DNA from: Candidatus Levybacteria bacterium RIFCSPLOWO2_12_FULL_39_17
GTDB lineage: Bacteria; Patescibacteriota; Microgenomatia; Levybacterales; GWA1-39-11
NCBI GenBank assembly: GCA_001782675.1
Contig: MFPJ01000043.1
Location: 1-55,103 of the forward strand
Length of the DNA: 55,103 nt
Direction: 5' to 3'
The notes under the pieces were generated by a model. It saw only the letters and a list, made by a program, of their open reading frames with translations, did not search any database and had not been told where the DNA came from. Shown here piece after piece: positions 38,225 through 46,568 of this stretch. How positions within the stretch are numbered: position 1 is the stretch's first letter; the number at the start of each line of letters is the position of its first letter. Made by a program: the position numbers and the translations under genes.

Positions 38225-38284
38225 TTATTTACTCTTCTTTGGTTTTCTTTTCTCACGCTTTTTATGCGTCCTCTTTTCAGCCAT
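38225..38284 (-). CDS. Possible 19-aa basic micropeptide MAEKRTHKKREKRKPKKSK
   Basis: ATG to TAA in the gap after obgE; below ORF-track cutoff; no clear Shine-Dalgarno. Confidence 0.25.
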   Translation of the reverse strand: MAEKRTHKKREKRKPKKSK

Positions 38285-38371
38285 GTACTAATTGTATACA
38301 AATCTTCTAATTAATATAAGTAGAAAAATTAGTTATGCAAAAAATTTCAATCCCTGCTATTATTAATACTT

Positions 38372-38926
38372 ATGGATGAGAAATGTCCCAAATGCGGATC
38401 ACCTTTAGCACCAATATCCGAAACCCCCACAGGCCGCCGCCTTCAAAGGTGCTCAACGGGATCCTGGAATCAAGAAACAAAAAAATCCGAGGGGTGCGAT
38501 TATGTTAAATGGCTGGCCGTTGAAAATCAAACCTTGGAGGAAAAATGTCCCAAGTGCGGATCTCCTCTCGTACTTGCCGTAACAAGATTTGGTAAAAAAA
38601 TGAAAAAATGCTCTACTAATACATGGAATAAAGAAACAAAGAAAGCGCAAGGTTGCGATTTTATAGAATGGATGGGCGGATCAAGTGAAGAACTTGATGA
38701 GGACTGCCCTTCTTGCGGCAACAAACTCGTCCTATATACAACCGCATCGAGTAAGAGGATGAAGAAATGTTCAACCGGCGGCTGGGACAGTGCAAAAAGA
38801 GAGGCAACGGGGTGCGAATATGTTGAATGGTTAAAACCGGGAGAGTATATGAAAAATGATAACATTCCAGTCTCAGGCGGCGAACCAAAAGAAGACCCTC
38901 CCCTACCCCAAGACCCCAACTCATAA
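38372..38926 (+). CDS. Protein with three tandem zinc-ribbon repeats (topoisomerase-type Zn finger-like)
   Basis: Three copies of CPxCGxxL...KxCST..W....K...GC.(Y/F)(V/I)(K/E)W. Confidence 0.75.
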   Translation: MDEKCPKCGSPLAPISETPTGRRLQRCSTGSWNQETKKSEGCDYVKWLAVENQTLEEKCPKCGSPLVLAVTRFGKKMKKCSTNTWNKETKKAQGCDFIEWMGGSSEELDEDCPSCGNKLVLYTTASSKRMKKCSTGGWDSAKREATGCEYVEWLKPGEYMKNDNIPVSGGEPKEDPPLPQDPNS

Positions 38927-39025
38927 AATAAAACCTAAGATTTAAGAGAAAATAAAAAAAACGAACGAGGGCTGAAATTAAGCAATTTTATTGACTTTTT
39001 GCTTTGGTTGTTGTACGTTTTCGCC

Positions 39026-39676
39026 ATGCCAAAAAAGCCTGATGAATTATTAAAGCTTGTTGAACCATGGGGAATTCAAGAGGAAACTAAAAAAGCTTTG
39101 AAAAAATATTTAAAGTCGGGAGAATCGGCAATCGACATTGATAGCTGGATTAGAGATAGACGAACCGCAGAGCAATTCGCTGAGCAAATGAAAGCATACT
39201 GGGCAGTTGAAGATGCTTTTGCCGTTTGGCTTGAAAAGAATCTTAAAAGAAAGTACCCGGAAGTTAAAGTAACGGTCAATGGATCTGACAAGAATAGATT
39301 AATTGTTCAGGGACAGGCACCCCGAGGGAAAGTTACCGGAAATCCTGATTATTTTGTAGATTTTCAAGATGGAAATCCGAAAATTCCTGTAGAATTTCAA
39401 TTTGGAACATCTATCCTCCCGGGATATGATGTTAAAAAAAATAAAGTTAATAAAGCTGAGAAAAGCGGAGGGGTTATTTTGTTTGCCTTTTTGCCTCAAA
39501 TGAAATTTACATTACTTTCGGCCTCTTTTATAAAAGAACATGGAGCCGATTATATCAATCCAAGACTGGGCGGAAAACATACTTGGAACATAGAGGTTGG
39601 AAAACTTATTATGAGAAACAAAGATTATCAAATCAAAATGGAAGATTTAAAAGATGGTTTTAGGCAAAAAGCTTGA
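39026..39676 (+). CDS. Putative type II restriction endonuclease (PD-(D/E)xK-like)
   Basis: GNPDYFVDFQDGNPKIPVEFQFGTS (PD...ExQ) and convergent pairing with an MTase; start moved from 38999 to the ATG of MPKKPDEL. Confidence 0.65.
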   Translation: MPKKPDELLKLVEPWGIQEETKKALKKYLKSGESAIDIDSWIRDRRTAEQFAEQMKAYWAVEDAFAVWLEKNLKRKYPEVKVTVNGSDKNRLIVQGQAPRGKVTGNPDYFVDFQDGNPKIPVEFQFGTSILPGYDVKKNKVNKAEKSGGVILFAFLPQMKFTLLSASFIKEHGADYINPRLGGKHTWNIEVGKLIMRNKDYQIKMEDLKDGFRQKA

Positions 39677-40706
39677 TTTGTTGCTTTTTTAAATTCGTTA
39701 TAGCATCATCTGCAATTTCCTTACTTAATTCGTATCCGACACCATTTCTCCCTAGGTCCGCTGCTGCTTTAAGTGCCGTACCGCTTCCTAGAAATGGATC
39801 AAGAATAGTTTCCCCGATAAAAGAAAAGGCTTTTATAATTCGAAAAGGTAACTCAAACGGAAATGGCGCCACATGACTTCTGTTACCACCGCTATTTTCC
39901 GGCTTCATCACCCAAACATCAGAATTTTTTATGGATAACCAGAAATTTTTATCCATCCTTGAGCTTTCCTTTTGAGCACGAGATAGGTGGGCATATTTGT
40001 TGAAATTCTTTCTTTCGGGCTTATTAAATTCTAAAATAAATTCATGCATGTTATTTATTAGAATCCCTCCGGGATATGGATAGGTACCAAAATGTGCTCT
40101 TACCCCATTTGTTTTTTGCCAAATTATGTCTCTTTTAAAAATAAATCCTATCTGCTCCATTACATCAACTGTCCTACCCACAAGATTTAATGTCCTGAAG
40201 GTTCCATTCCCTCTAACGGGCAGGTTCATAATGTTAATAAATGCTTTTCTTCCCGGCTGGAGAACCCTAAAGACCTCTCTCCAAACTTCGGTAATTGTTT
40301 CGAACCATTCATCAAGATCATGGATATTTCCCAGATCCTCTTTAATTGGTCTCTTGGAATACATCTTTGCATTAAAATAGGGAGGTGAAGTAAGCATTAG
40401 ATGAACTGATTCATCTTCCAAGTCGCTCATCTTTATTGAGCTTTTTCTGTAAATTTTTTGTACCGTATTCCCTACTTCTAATTCCGTATAGATACTAGAT
40501 TTTTTTTGTATTGGCTTTGCTTTTTTAGGAAGACTGGTTAAGTATTTCTTTAAATCTTTCAAATTAAATCTTTTTTGGCCGCTTCCTGAAATAACTGAAT
40601 TAATTTCGCCGGATTTTGCCAAATGATGAATTGTACTTACTGTAGTGTTTAGATACATAGCAGCTTCTATTGAGGATAAATATTTTCTTTCTTTGTAATC
40701 TTCCAT
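39660..40706 (-). CDS. Site-specific DNA methyltransferase (TSPPY class, probable N4-cytosine) with N-terminal excisionase-type HTH
   Basis: YLSSIEAAMYLNTTVSTIHHLAKSG HTH; LMLTSPPYFNAK (motif IV); ILDPFLGSGTALKAAADLGRNGVGYE (motif I). Confidence 0.88.
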   Translation of the reverse strand: MEDYKERKYLSSIEAAMYLNTTVSTIHHLAKSGEINSVISGSGQKRFNLKDLKKYLTSLPKKAKPIQKKSSIYTELEVGNTVQKIYRKSSIKMSDLEDESVHLMLTSPPYFNAKMYSKRPIKEDLGNIHDLDEWFETITEVWREVFRVLQPGRKAFINIMNLPVRGNGTFRTLNLVGRTVDVMEQIGFIFKRDIIWQKTNGVRAHFGTYPYPGGILINNMHEFILEFNKPERKNFNKYAHLSRAQKESSRMDKNFWLSIKNSDVWVMKPENSGGNRSHVAPFPFELPFRIIKAFSFIGETILDPFLGSGTALKAAADLGRNGVGYELSKEIADDAITNLKKQQIKLFA

Positions 40707-40735
40707 GTATAATTTTATTTTAAGTAGGTAAATAA

Positions 40736-40764
40736 ATAGTAAACAATTTTCGATTTTTTTTCAA
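40736..40764 (-). promoter_or_regulatory. Candidate promoter of the methyltransferase gene
   Basis: Minus strand TTGAAA-N17-TACTAT 30 bp upstream of the ATG. Confidence 0.55.
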
Positions 40765-40876
40765 GTATTACAAGAATGGTCAAACCTGTACGCCTCCTTG
40801 CTGTAAGTTTTGCTTAAATTGGCAACTTCAGGATATGCTGTTCTAATTTTGGTAGAGCATGACATAGTTTTACCTA

Positions 40877-40906
40877 TTGACAAGGCTATACAATGCAATG
40901 TATAAT
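40877..40906 (+). promoter_or_regulatory. Consensus sigma70-type promoter
   Basis: TTGACA-N18-TATAAT. Confidence 0.8.
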
Positions 40907-40912
40907 GATTTT

Positions 40913-40991
40913 TACCTTTAATACGCAAGTGTTAAGGGTAGAGAATCTAGCAATAGGTTTTCGGCAGGAAAACCCCGCAAGGGGTTTTTTT
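40913..40991 (+). ncRNA. Candidate orphan structured small RNA (~79 nt)
   Basis: Starts ~7 nt after the -10 box; 11-bp 5' hairpin with GCAA loop, internal hairpin, intrinsic terminator; no coding sequence on this strand. Confidence 0.65.
40969..40991 (+). terminator. Intrinsic terminator
   Basis: AAAACCCC-GCAA-GGGGTTTTTTT. Confidence 0.88.
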
Positions 40992-41071
40992 GTTGGGGCA
41001 CAATCCACAAGACACGCGGAAACGCAAAGGCCGACAACAAAAACCACATGTAATGTAAAAGGGTTAAGAAG

Positions 41072-41611
41072 TCAACGAGTTAAAGACTTAAAAATGTTGC
41101 GGGTTTTGAGTCTGCGCTCAAGAATTTGTTCTATATATTGGTGAATATGTTCCTCGTTTCGAAATCTGTTTTTCTTATCCCAAAATCCAAGCATTGTTAA
41201 AAGTCTTATCTGAAAAAATATCATTGACTCGGGAGTTTCAGGAAGCCTCGGAATAGTATTTTTAATTAAAGCAAAAACATCGGGATGTTTTTGCCCAAAC
41301 GGCATTATTGCATCAAGCAACTCGCAGGTGAAAAAAACCTTTTCCATATTTTTTAAATCCTGCTTTAAGTTTTCAAACGAATCCAAAAGCTTTACCTCTG
41401 TTAAAATGAAATTCTTGGATGTATGAACCGATTGAAATTCGATCAGATTTAATAATTCTACGGACGAAGCTCTTTTTGAAGTAATTTTGCGGACCCCTTT
41501 TGCTACTACCTCAACTTTTCCGTTGTTTTTGGTAAATAGTGTGATGAAGCGGTGAGAATCACCAAAATTAATTCTTCTTATTACGAATCCCTGGTCTTTT
41601 AGATAGCGCAT
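41072..41611 (-). CDS. recO: DNA repair protein RecO (short)
   Basis: DQGFVIRRINFGDSHRFITLFTKNNGKVEVVAKGVRK N-terminal OB fold. Confidence 0.85.
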   Translation of the reverse strand: MRYLKDQGFVIRRINFGDSHRFITLFTKNNGKVEVVAKGVRKITSKRASSVELLNLIEFQSVHTSKNFILTEVKLLDSFENLKQDLKNMEKVFFTCELLDAIMPFGQKHPDVFALIKNTIPRLPETPESMIFFQIRLLTMLGFWDKKNRFRNEEHIHQYIEQILERRLKTRNIFKSLTR

Positions 41612-43587
41612 TAATTGCCTGCCAACTTTAAGTTTATAACTTTGTCTGTCCGCAAATCAAAACTCTCGGTCTTTTTGCCGTTTAGATAAACCTCAACAGG
41701 CACAACTTCAACACCCGCTTGTTTTTGGATAAGCAGAGGCAATACTCCCTTTGAAACTTTAAACGGAAGTTTGTAAGTATAAGTTATTGCCGATTTCCCC
41801 AAAGGCTTAACCGTAAAGAATGATTCAAAATAGGTTTTTCCAAGTTCCTTTTTGGTTTCAACCTTAACTTCAGAACCTTTGGATGCTGTTAAAACGCTTC
41901 CTTGAGACACATAAACCCTTTGGACATTTCGAAGCGTAGCATTCAGACAAAGTCCTCCCCTCTCCAAATTGCAATCTGAATGCTTCTCGGGATTTCTATA
42001 CTCAATTGCAACCGTCTTTGAAATTTCACCATTTGAGGAGACATCATAATCAACCCGAATCGATTGCTTTATGTACATATTTGATTTCGCTCCCGCAAAG
42101 TTTGCATCATTTATGTGCAGATAGTCCCCTTCAAAAGATTTGATTCTACCTCCCCAATTTAAAGCCTCAATTCCGCGTTGTGCATCTTTATTATTTAAAT
42201 CAAAAAGAATATGTTTTTCGGCAGCATCTTCAATTGCTTTCTGAAAAAGAGGTCCCCAATAAAGTTTTGGCGAAGATTGAAGAGCTTTCTGCATCGTGGC
42301 ATACAAAAGCTCACCAACGATTGCTTTTCTATTTTCCCTGACAAATCCTACAGGTTTTGTCGTATTCAGCTCAAGCTGATAAACAACCTGAGGACAATTA
42401 CAGCGTGGATCGGTTTTGGCTGTGAAAGTTTGACCTGCCGCCTGCACTTCACCAAGAATATCAATAATATGGACTAAAAAGTCGGTATCAATTGCAATTA
42501 TTCCGTCAATTTCTGTTTTAAGCGAAGATTTCTCATAAAAATCCCTGAATGTCTTCATGGATTCCACAAAATCAGGAGACAAGTTACTGTCGCGAATATT
42601 GAAGGTTGAAACTTTCGGAAGATACTTCAGAATCATAGCCGGCGCCTGAGGATGGGATCTGATCGAATCGTCAAGCCGATATATATCATTGGAAGAATCA
42701 ATATGAATTACTCCCTCCTCAACCCGGAATATTGAATAGTAAGTTAAAAAGCCTCCCGTAGGCCGCAACTCATTGTCATTCTGGAATAGAACAAGATATT
42801 TATTTGTTTTTTTGTCTCCAAGAAGCTCGGGCAATAATTTAATCAATGGCTTTCCCTGCTCAACCGCAAGCGCTCCTTCATCAACTATCGCGCGGGCAAG
42901 CGATATTTGATTTCTGAGTTTTTTAAAAGCCCAAAAGTTAGGATATCGGGAAGGATTAACTTTATCAACCTCTTCTTTTGCGCGCTTTATCTCTATTTCA
43001 ATATCATCAATTTTGGGAACCACTTTACCCATTGTTTTAATAGCTGTTCTGATTCTTTCTTCGGCAGAACCTCCAACAAAACTTTTTTCGCCTTTTAAAC
43101 CCAGGACATCCGCGTAGGGGATAAGAGAGTCGGTAACGATTATTGCCGCATTGATTCCATGAATTCCTGCATTAATCAAATGTTCGCCGTCTGAATAATA
43201 AGCGCCTGCCCCTGGAACAAATTTTAGAAAACCTATTGTCTTAAGTTCTCTTTTAAGTTTTTCTGCCGCTTCACGAGACTTGACCAGCTCTTCCCGCGCC
43301 AAAATTACATTTTGTTTTTTGGCAGCATCTGAAGCTAACTTTACCTGAGAATAAAACTTCTTGGAGTCTGCCAAAACTTTAAAAGCTCCAAAAGCCGAAT
43401 AGAGGGTAACTAGCCCCAAAACCAGTATTATGAGCCCAATTATTCCGAGCTTTCTCTTTCCTAATTTTGGAAATCTTCTTCTCATAGGCTCTGATGATTT
43501 GCCTTCCGGCTGACTATTCTTGGAAACGGATTGGGAGAGTGAATCGGGTCCGGAATCCAAGTCAATTTTTTTAAATCCTTCGTTCAT
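41611..43587 (-). CDS. DUF4012-domain membrane protein
   Basis: KYLVLFQNDNELRPTGGFLTYYSIFRVEEG; N-terminal TM. Confidence 0.85.
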   Translation of the reverse strand: MNEGFKKIDLDSGPDSLSQSVSKNSQPEGKSSEPMRRRFPKLGKRKLGIIGLIILVLGLVTLYSAFGAFKVLADSKKFYSQVKLASDAAKKQNVILAREELVKSREAAEKLKRELKTIGFLKFVPGAGAYYSDGEHLINAGIHGINAAIIVTDSLIPYADVLGLKGEKSFVGGSAEERIRTAIKTMGKVVPKIDDIEIEIKRAKEEVDKVNPSRYPNFWAFKKLRNQISLARAIVDEGALAVEQGKPLIKLLPELLGDKKTNKYLVLFQNDNELRPTGGFLTYYSIFRVEEGVIHIDSSNDIYRLDDSIRSHPQAPAMILKYLPKVSTFNIRDSNLSPDFVESMKTFRDFYEKSSLKTEIDGIIAIDTDFLVHIIDILGEVQAAGQTFTAKTDPRCNCPQVVYQLELNTTKPVGFVRENRKAIVGELLYATMQKALQSSPKLYWGPLFQKAIEDAAEKHILFDLNNKDAQRGIEALNWGGRIKSFEGDYLHINDANFAGAKSNMYIKQSIRVDYDVSSNGEISKTVAIEYRNPEKHSDCNLERGGLCLNATLRNVQRVYVSQGSVLTASKGSEVKVETKKELGKTYFESFFTVKPLGKSAITYTYKLPFKVSKGVLPLLIQKQAGVEVVPVEVYLNGKKTESFDLRTDKVINLKLAGN

Positions 43588-43642
43588 ATTGAATGTTCCC
43601 TACCCATTCTATAGCCTTTTAAGGCATAAAATCTATTTAACC

Positions 43643-43670
43643 AAAAAGCCCAAAAAAATGCAAATGGGCT
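43643..43670 (-). terminator. Intrinsic terminator after the sugar transferase gene
   Basis: Minus strand AGCCCA-N12-TGGGCT-TTTT just past the stop codon. Confidence 0.6.
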
Positions 43671-43674
43671 CACA

Positions 43675-44313
43675 TCACATCGCTCCCTTGCCGGAAATCA
43701 TAGCAAGAGGGGTTTGAAGAATTATCCAAAGATCAAAAATAACAGATCTTTTACTTGCGTAACTTGCGTCAAGCTGTATTCTTTTATCAAAATTTATTTC
43801 AGATCTTCCCGAAGTCTGCCATACGCCTGTAATTCCCGGCTTGACCGAAAGTACTATCTTTACCGCATCCTGGGTATGAGGGTATTGTTTCTGTTGTTCG
43901 CGAAGTTCATCCGGATAATAGGCTCGGGGACCTACAATACTCATTTCTCCACGTAAAACATTAATAAATTGAGGCACTTCATCCAGGGAATACTTTCTTA
44001 TAAATTTCCCAACCCCTGTTATCCGAGGATCCTGCCGTAACTTGTAACTTCCCTTTTTATATTCTTCATAAAGTTTTTTGAAGTCGGGATCATTTAGAAG
44101 CTGCTCGTGAGCATTTTTTATCATGGAGCGGAATTTAAACATGCGGAATAATTTTCCATTCCTCCCCAGTCTGGAGGGGGTATCTGCGAAAACAGGCCCA
44201 CTTGAATCCAATTTAATTACAATTATGGTTAAGATTATTATCGGAAAGAACAGGATTAAAAGAATCAGCGAGAGAATAATGTCAAAAATCCTTTTTACAA
44301 AATCATAGAACAT
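43675..44313 (-). CDS. Undecaprenyl-phosphate sugar phosphotransferase (bacterial sugar transferase family)
   Basis: KRIFDIILSLI, KLDSSGPVFA, FKFRSM, YSLDEVPQFINVLRGEMSIVGPRAYYP, KPGITGVWQTSGRSEI. Confidence 0.95.
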   Translation of the reverse strand: MFYDFVKRIFDIILSLILLILFFPIIILTIIVIKLDSSGPVFADTPSRLGRNGKLFRMFKFRSMIKNAHEQLLNDPDFKKLYEEYKKGSYKLRQDPRITGVGKFIRKYSLDEVPQFINVLRGEMSIVGPRAYYPDELREQQKQYPHTQDAVKIVLSVKPGITGVWQTSGRSEINFDKRIQLDASYASKRSVIFDLWIILQTPLAMISGKGAM

Positions 44314-44314
44314 A

Positions 44315-45397
44315 TTAGGTAAGCTTTTCGTGTTCTGTTCCGGCCAGTGATTCTACCAGCTTTTTTATTTTAGGTACCGAATTTTTGGGGCAAACCAGAA
44401 CTACATCTTCCGTATTTATTACCAGAAAGTCTCCCAAATCTATACCAACCACCATCTGCTCGGTGTAATTAAATACTAGGCTGTCTTTTGATCCGTTAAG
44501 CATTACCTTTCCTTTCGTAACATTATCATCCTCGGTTGAAGACAATGCTTCTTTCAGTTGCTCCCATGCGCCAATGTCACTCCAACCAAAATCTGCTCCT
44601 ATAACATAACCCTCTGAGGCTCCGATTCGCTCAAGTATTAAATTATCAAATGAAATTTTTTCAAATGTCGGGAAAATTTTTTTAACCGTTTTTGCAAAAC
44701 GGGGTGTCCCGTAAGAAGAAGCAATTTCAAGAAGAGCTTTATGCATGCTTGGAGCATACTTCTTGTAAAGAGACATTAAAAATTTAGGTGTGGTTCCAAA
44801 GTATCCCGGATTCCATGCATGCTTCTCGCTTACATGGAACTTTTCAGCATCCTCAATAGTCGGTCTGTAATGAAGGCTAACAAATTCATAAACCGGAAGT
44901 CCGTCCACATTCTTCACTTTATTTCCAAATTCTATCCAACCGAGATTCTGAGTCGCAATTCGTGATTTTTGGCCTATAAAAACTATTTTTTCTTTTTCTT
45001 TCTTAAGAATTTGATTGACAGTTAGCAATATTTTTCTAAATAAAGCTACGTTTTTAACCAGATGATCACTCCAAAGAATTATAAAGGGCTCATTTGGCGC
45101 TATTTGCCCAAGAATGGCAGAAACTAAGCCGACCGCGGCCCCGACATCTCTCATCTCAGGCTCGAGAATAAAATTTCCCCGGGGAAGCTTGGGTAACTGA
45201 GAGTAAAGAATTTCACGATACCTCTCCCCTGATGATATAAATATGTCCTTTGGTGAGAAAATCGGAGAAATACGATTATAGGCAAGCTGAAGAGTAGACT
45301 CCTCGCCTATTACCTTTTCAAACTGCTTGGGAGTATGTTTGCGCGACAACGGCCATAGCCTTGTCCCTACACCCCCTGCGAAAATTACTGCTTTCAT
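44315..45397 (-). CDS. manC: Mannose-1-phosphate guanylyltransferase
   Basis: AVIFAGGVGTRLWPLSRKHTPKQF, WSDHLVKN, ADFGWSDIGAWEQLKEAL. Confidence 0.92.
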   Translation of the reverse strand: MKAVIFAGGVGTRLWPLSRKHTPKQFEKVIGEESTLQLAYNRISPIFSPKDIFISSGERYREILYSQLPKLPRGNFILEPEMRDVGAAVGLVSAILGQIAPNEPFIILWSDHLVKNVALFRKILLTVNQILKKEKEKIVFIGQKSRIATQNLGWIEFGNKVKNVDGLPVYEFVSLHYRPTIEDAEKFHVSEKHAWNPGYFGTTPKFLMSLYKKYAPSMHKALLEIASSYGTPRFAKTVKKIFPTFEKISFDNLILERIGASEGYVIGADFGWSDIGAWEQLKEALSSTEDDNVTKGKVMLNGSKDSLVFNYTEQMVVGIDLGDFLVINTEDVVLVCPKNSVPKIKKLVESLAGTEHEKLT

Positions 45398-45422
45398 TTT
45401 TGAAATTTGAAATTGAATTTAT

Positions 45423-46502
45423 TCATTCTACAAGCTTTAAAAAATTTTCCCTAAACCTCTCAAACGAAAATCTATTTGCGTTTAATTTACAGGCCCTTGT
45501 ATTATATCTATTCGGTTTGAACTTTTTCAATACTTCTGTCAGACTTGCCGCTGTTTGGGAATCGAAAAATTCTCCGGTTTTTCCTTCAATTATAATCTCC
45601 TCTGCTCCTCCGCCCCTGTATGCAATTACCGGTTTGCCTGCGGCGTTTGCCTCAACTATGGTCAAACCGAAATCCTCAACTCCCGGGAAAAGCAAAGCTT
45701 TACAATTCATATAATAATATTTTAAATCCGGATCTGAAACATACCCCAAAAACTCAACTGTTTTCCCAGCCATCTTCCGAAGCCTTGGATACTCGCTTCC
45801 TTCTCCTATAATTTTCAACGGAATCTTAAGTTTATTTGCCGCTTTTATTGCAATGTCTACTCTTTTATAAGGAACAAGACGTGAAACTATCAGAAAATAA
45901 TCAGAGCGAGGAACTTTTCCACTTGCAAGTTGCGGAAAGTTCCGAGCAAATCGCATCATCAATGGCGGATAAACAATTTTTGATTCAAGATCGTAATATT
46001 TTTTAACTCTATTTTGAACGGTTCTTGATATTGCAATTAGTTGATCAGGTCGCTTAGCAGCAATTTTGTCCCAAAAGCGAAGATAAGAGACTGCCGGCCA
46101 TGCCAAAATCCTAAACAGTTCGTTTGGAAAATAATTTTTATATCCACTCCATAGATATCTTGTAGGAGTTAGGATTACCGAAATATGGCGCGTTTTGGGT
46201 TTTGTTATTATCCCTTTTCCGGATTCCGAGGTTACCGAAATTACAAGATCATATTTGTCAAAATTAAAAGACTCAAACGCGATAGGCATAAATAACGCGA
46301 AAGCTTCATGGTAGCGCGATGCAAGCGGGATTTTTTGAAGGAATGATGGAATTACATTAATTTTATTTGCCCAAGACGCCCGGTTTTTCTCATATACAGA
46401 AGTAAAGAGGTCGCTTTCAGGGAAAATTTTTCGGAGAGCAATAATTACGCGTTCTGCCCCTCCCCACTTATTCACCCGATCATACACAAGCGCCACTTTC
46501 AT
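45423..46502 (-). CDS. Glycosyltransferase family 4
   Basis: YDRVNKWGGAERVIIALRKIFPESDLF, GVEDFGLTIVEANAAGKPVIAYRGGGAEEII. Confidence 0.92.
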   Translation of the reverse strand: MKVALVYDRVNKWGGAERVIIALRKIFPESDLFTSVYEKNRASWANKINVIPSFLQKIPLASRYHEAFALFMPIAFESFNFDKYDLVISVTSESGKGIITKPKTRHISVILTPTRYLWSGYKNYFPNELFRILAWPAVSYLRFWDKIAAKRPDQLIAISRTVQNRVKKYYDLESKIVYPPLMMRFARNFPQLASGKVPRSDYFLIVSRLVPYKRVDIAIKAANKLKIPLKIIGEGSEYPRLRKMAGKTVEFLGYVSDPDLKYYYMNCKALLFPGVEDFGLTIVEANAAGKPVIAYRGGGAEEIIIEGKTGEFFDSQTAASLTEVLKKFKPNRYNTRACKLNANRFSFERFRENFLKLVE

Positions 46503-46535
46503 TGAGATATGATACCATATTCATATAGCTTGAGC

Positions 46536-46554
46536 GTAGGGTCGGACCCTAGGC
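46536..46554. repeat. Intergenic palindrome TAGGGTCGGACCCTAG
   Basis: Same 16-nt core as the palindrome inside murC (opposite strand). Confidence 0.75.
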
Positions 46555-46568
46555 GTGAATTACCCCAC

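Noticed and set aside
38453-38924. Minus-strand ORFs antisense to the zinc-ribbon protein
   Set aside because: Shadow ORFs; the plus-strand gene has repeated Cys motifs that are clearly constrained.
40841-40870. D-arm-like GGTAGAGCATGA suggesting a second tRNA
   Set aside because: No matching anticodon or T arm around it; cloverleaf cannot be formed.
40893-41144. 83-aa plus-strand ORF overlapping the candidate small RNA
   Set aside because: Starts just upstream of the -10 box, runs through a strong terminator hairpin and into the antisense of recO; better explained as non-coding.
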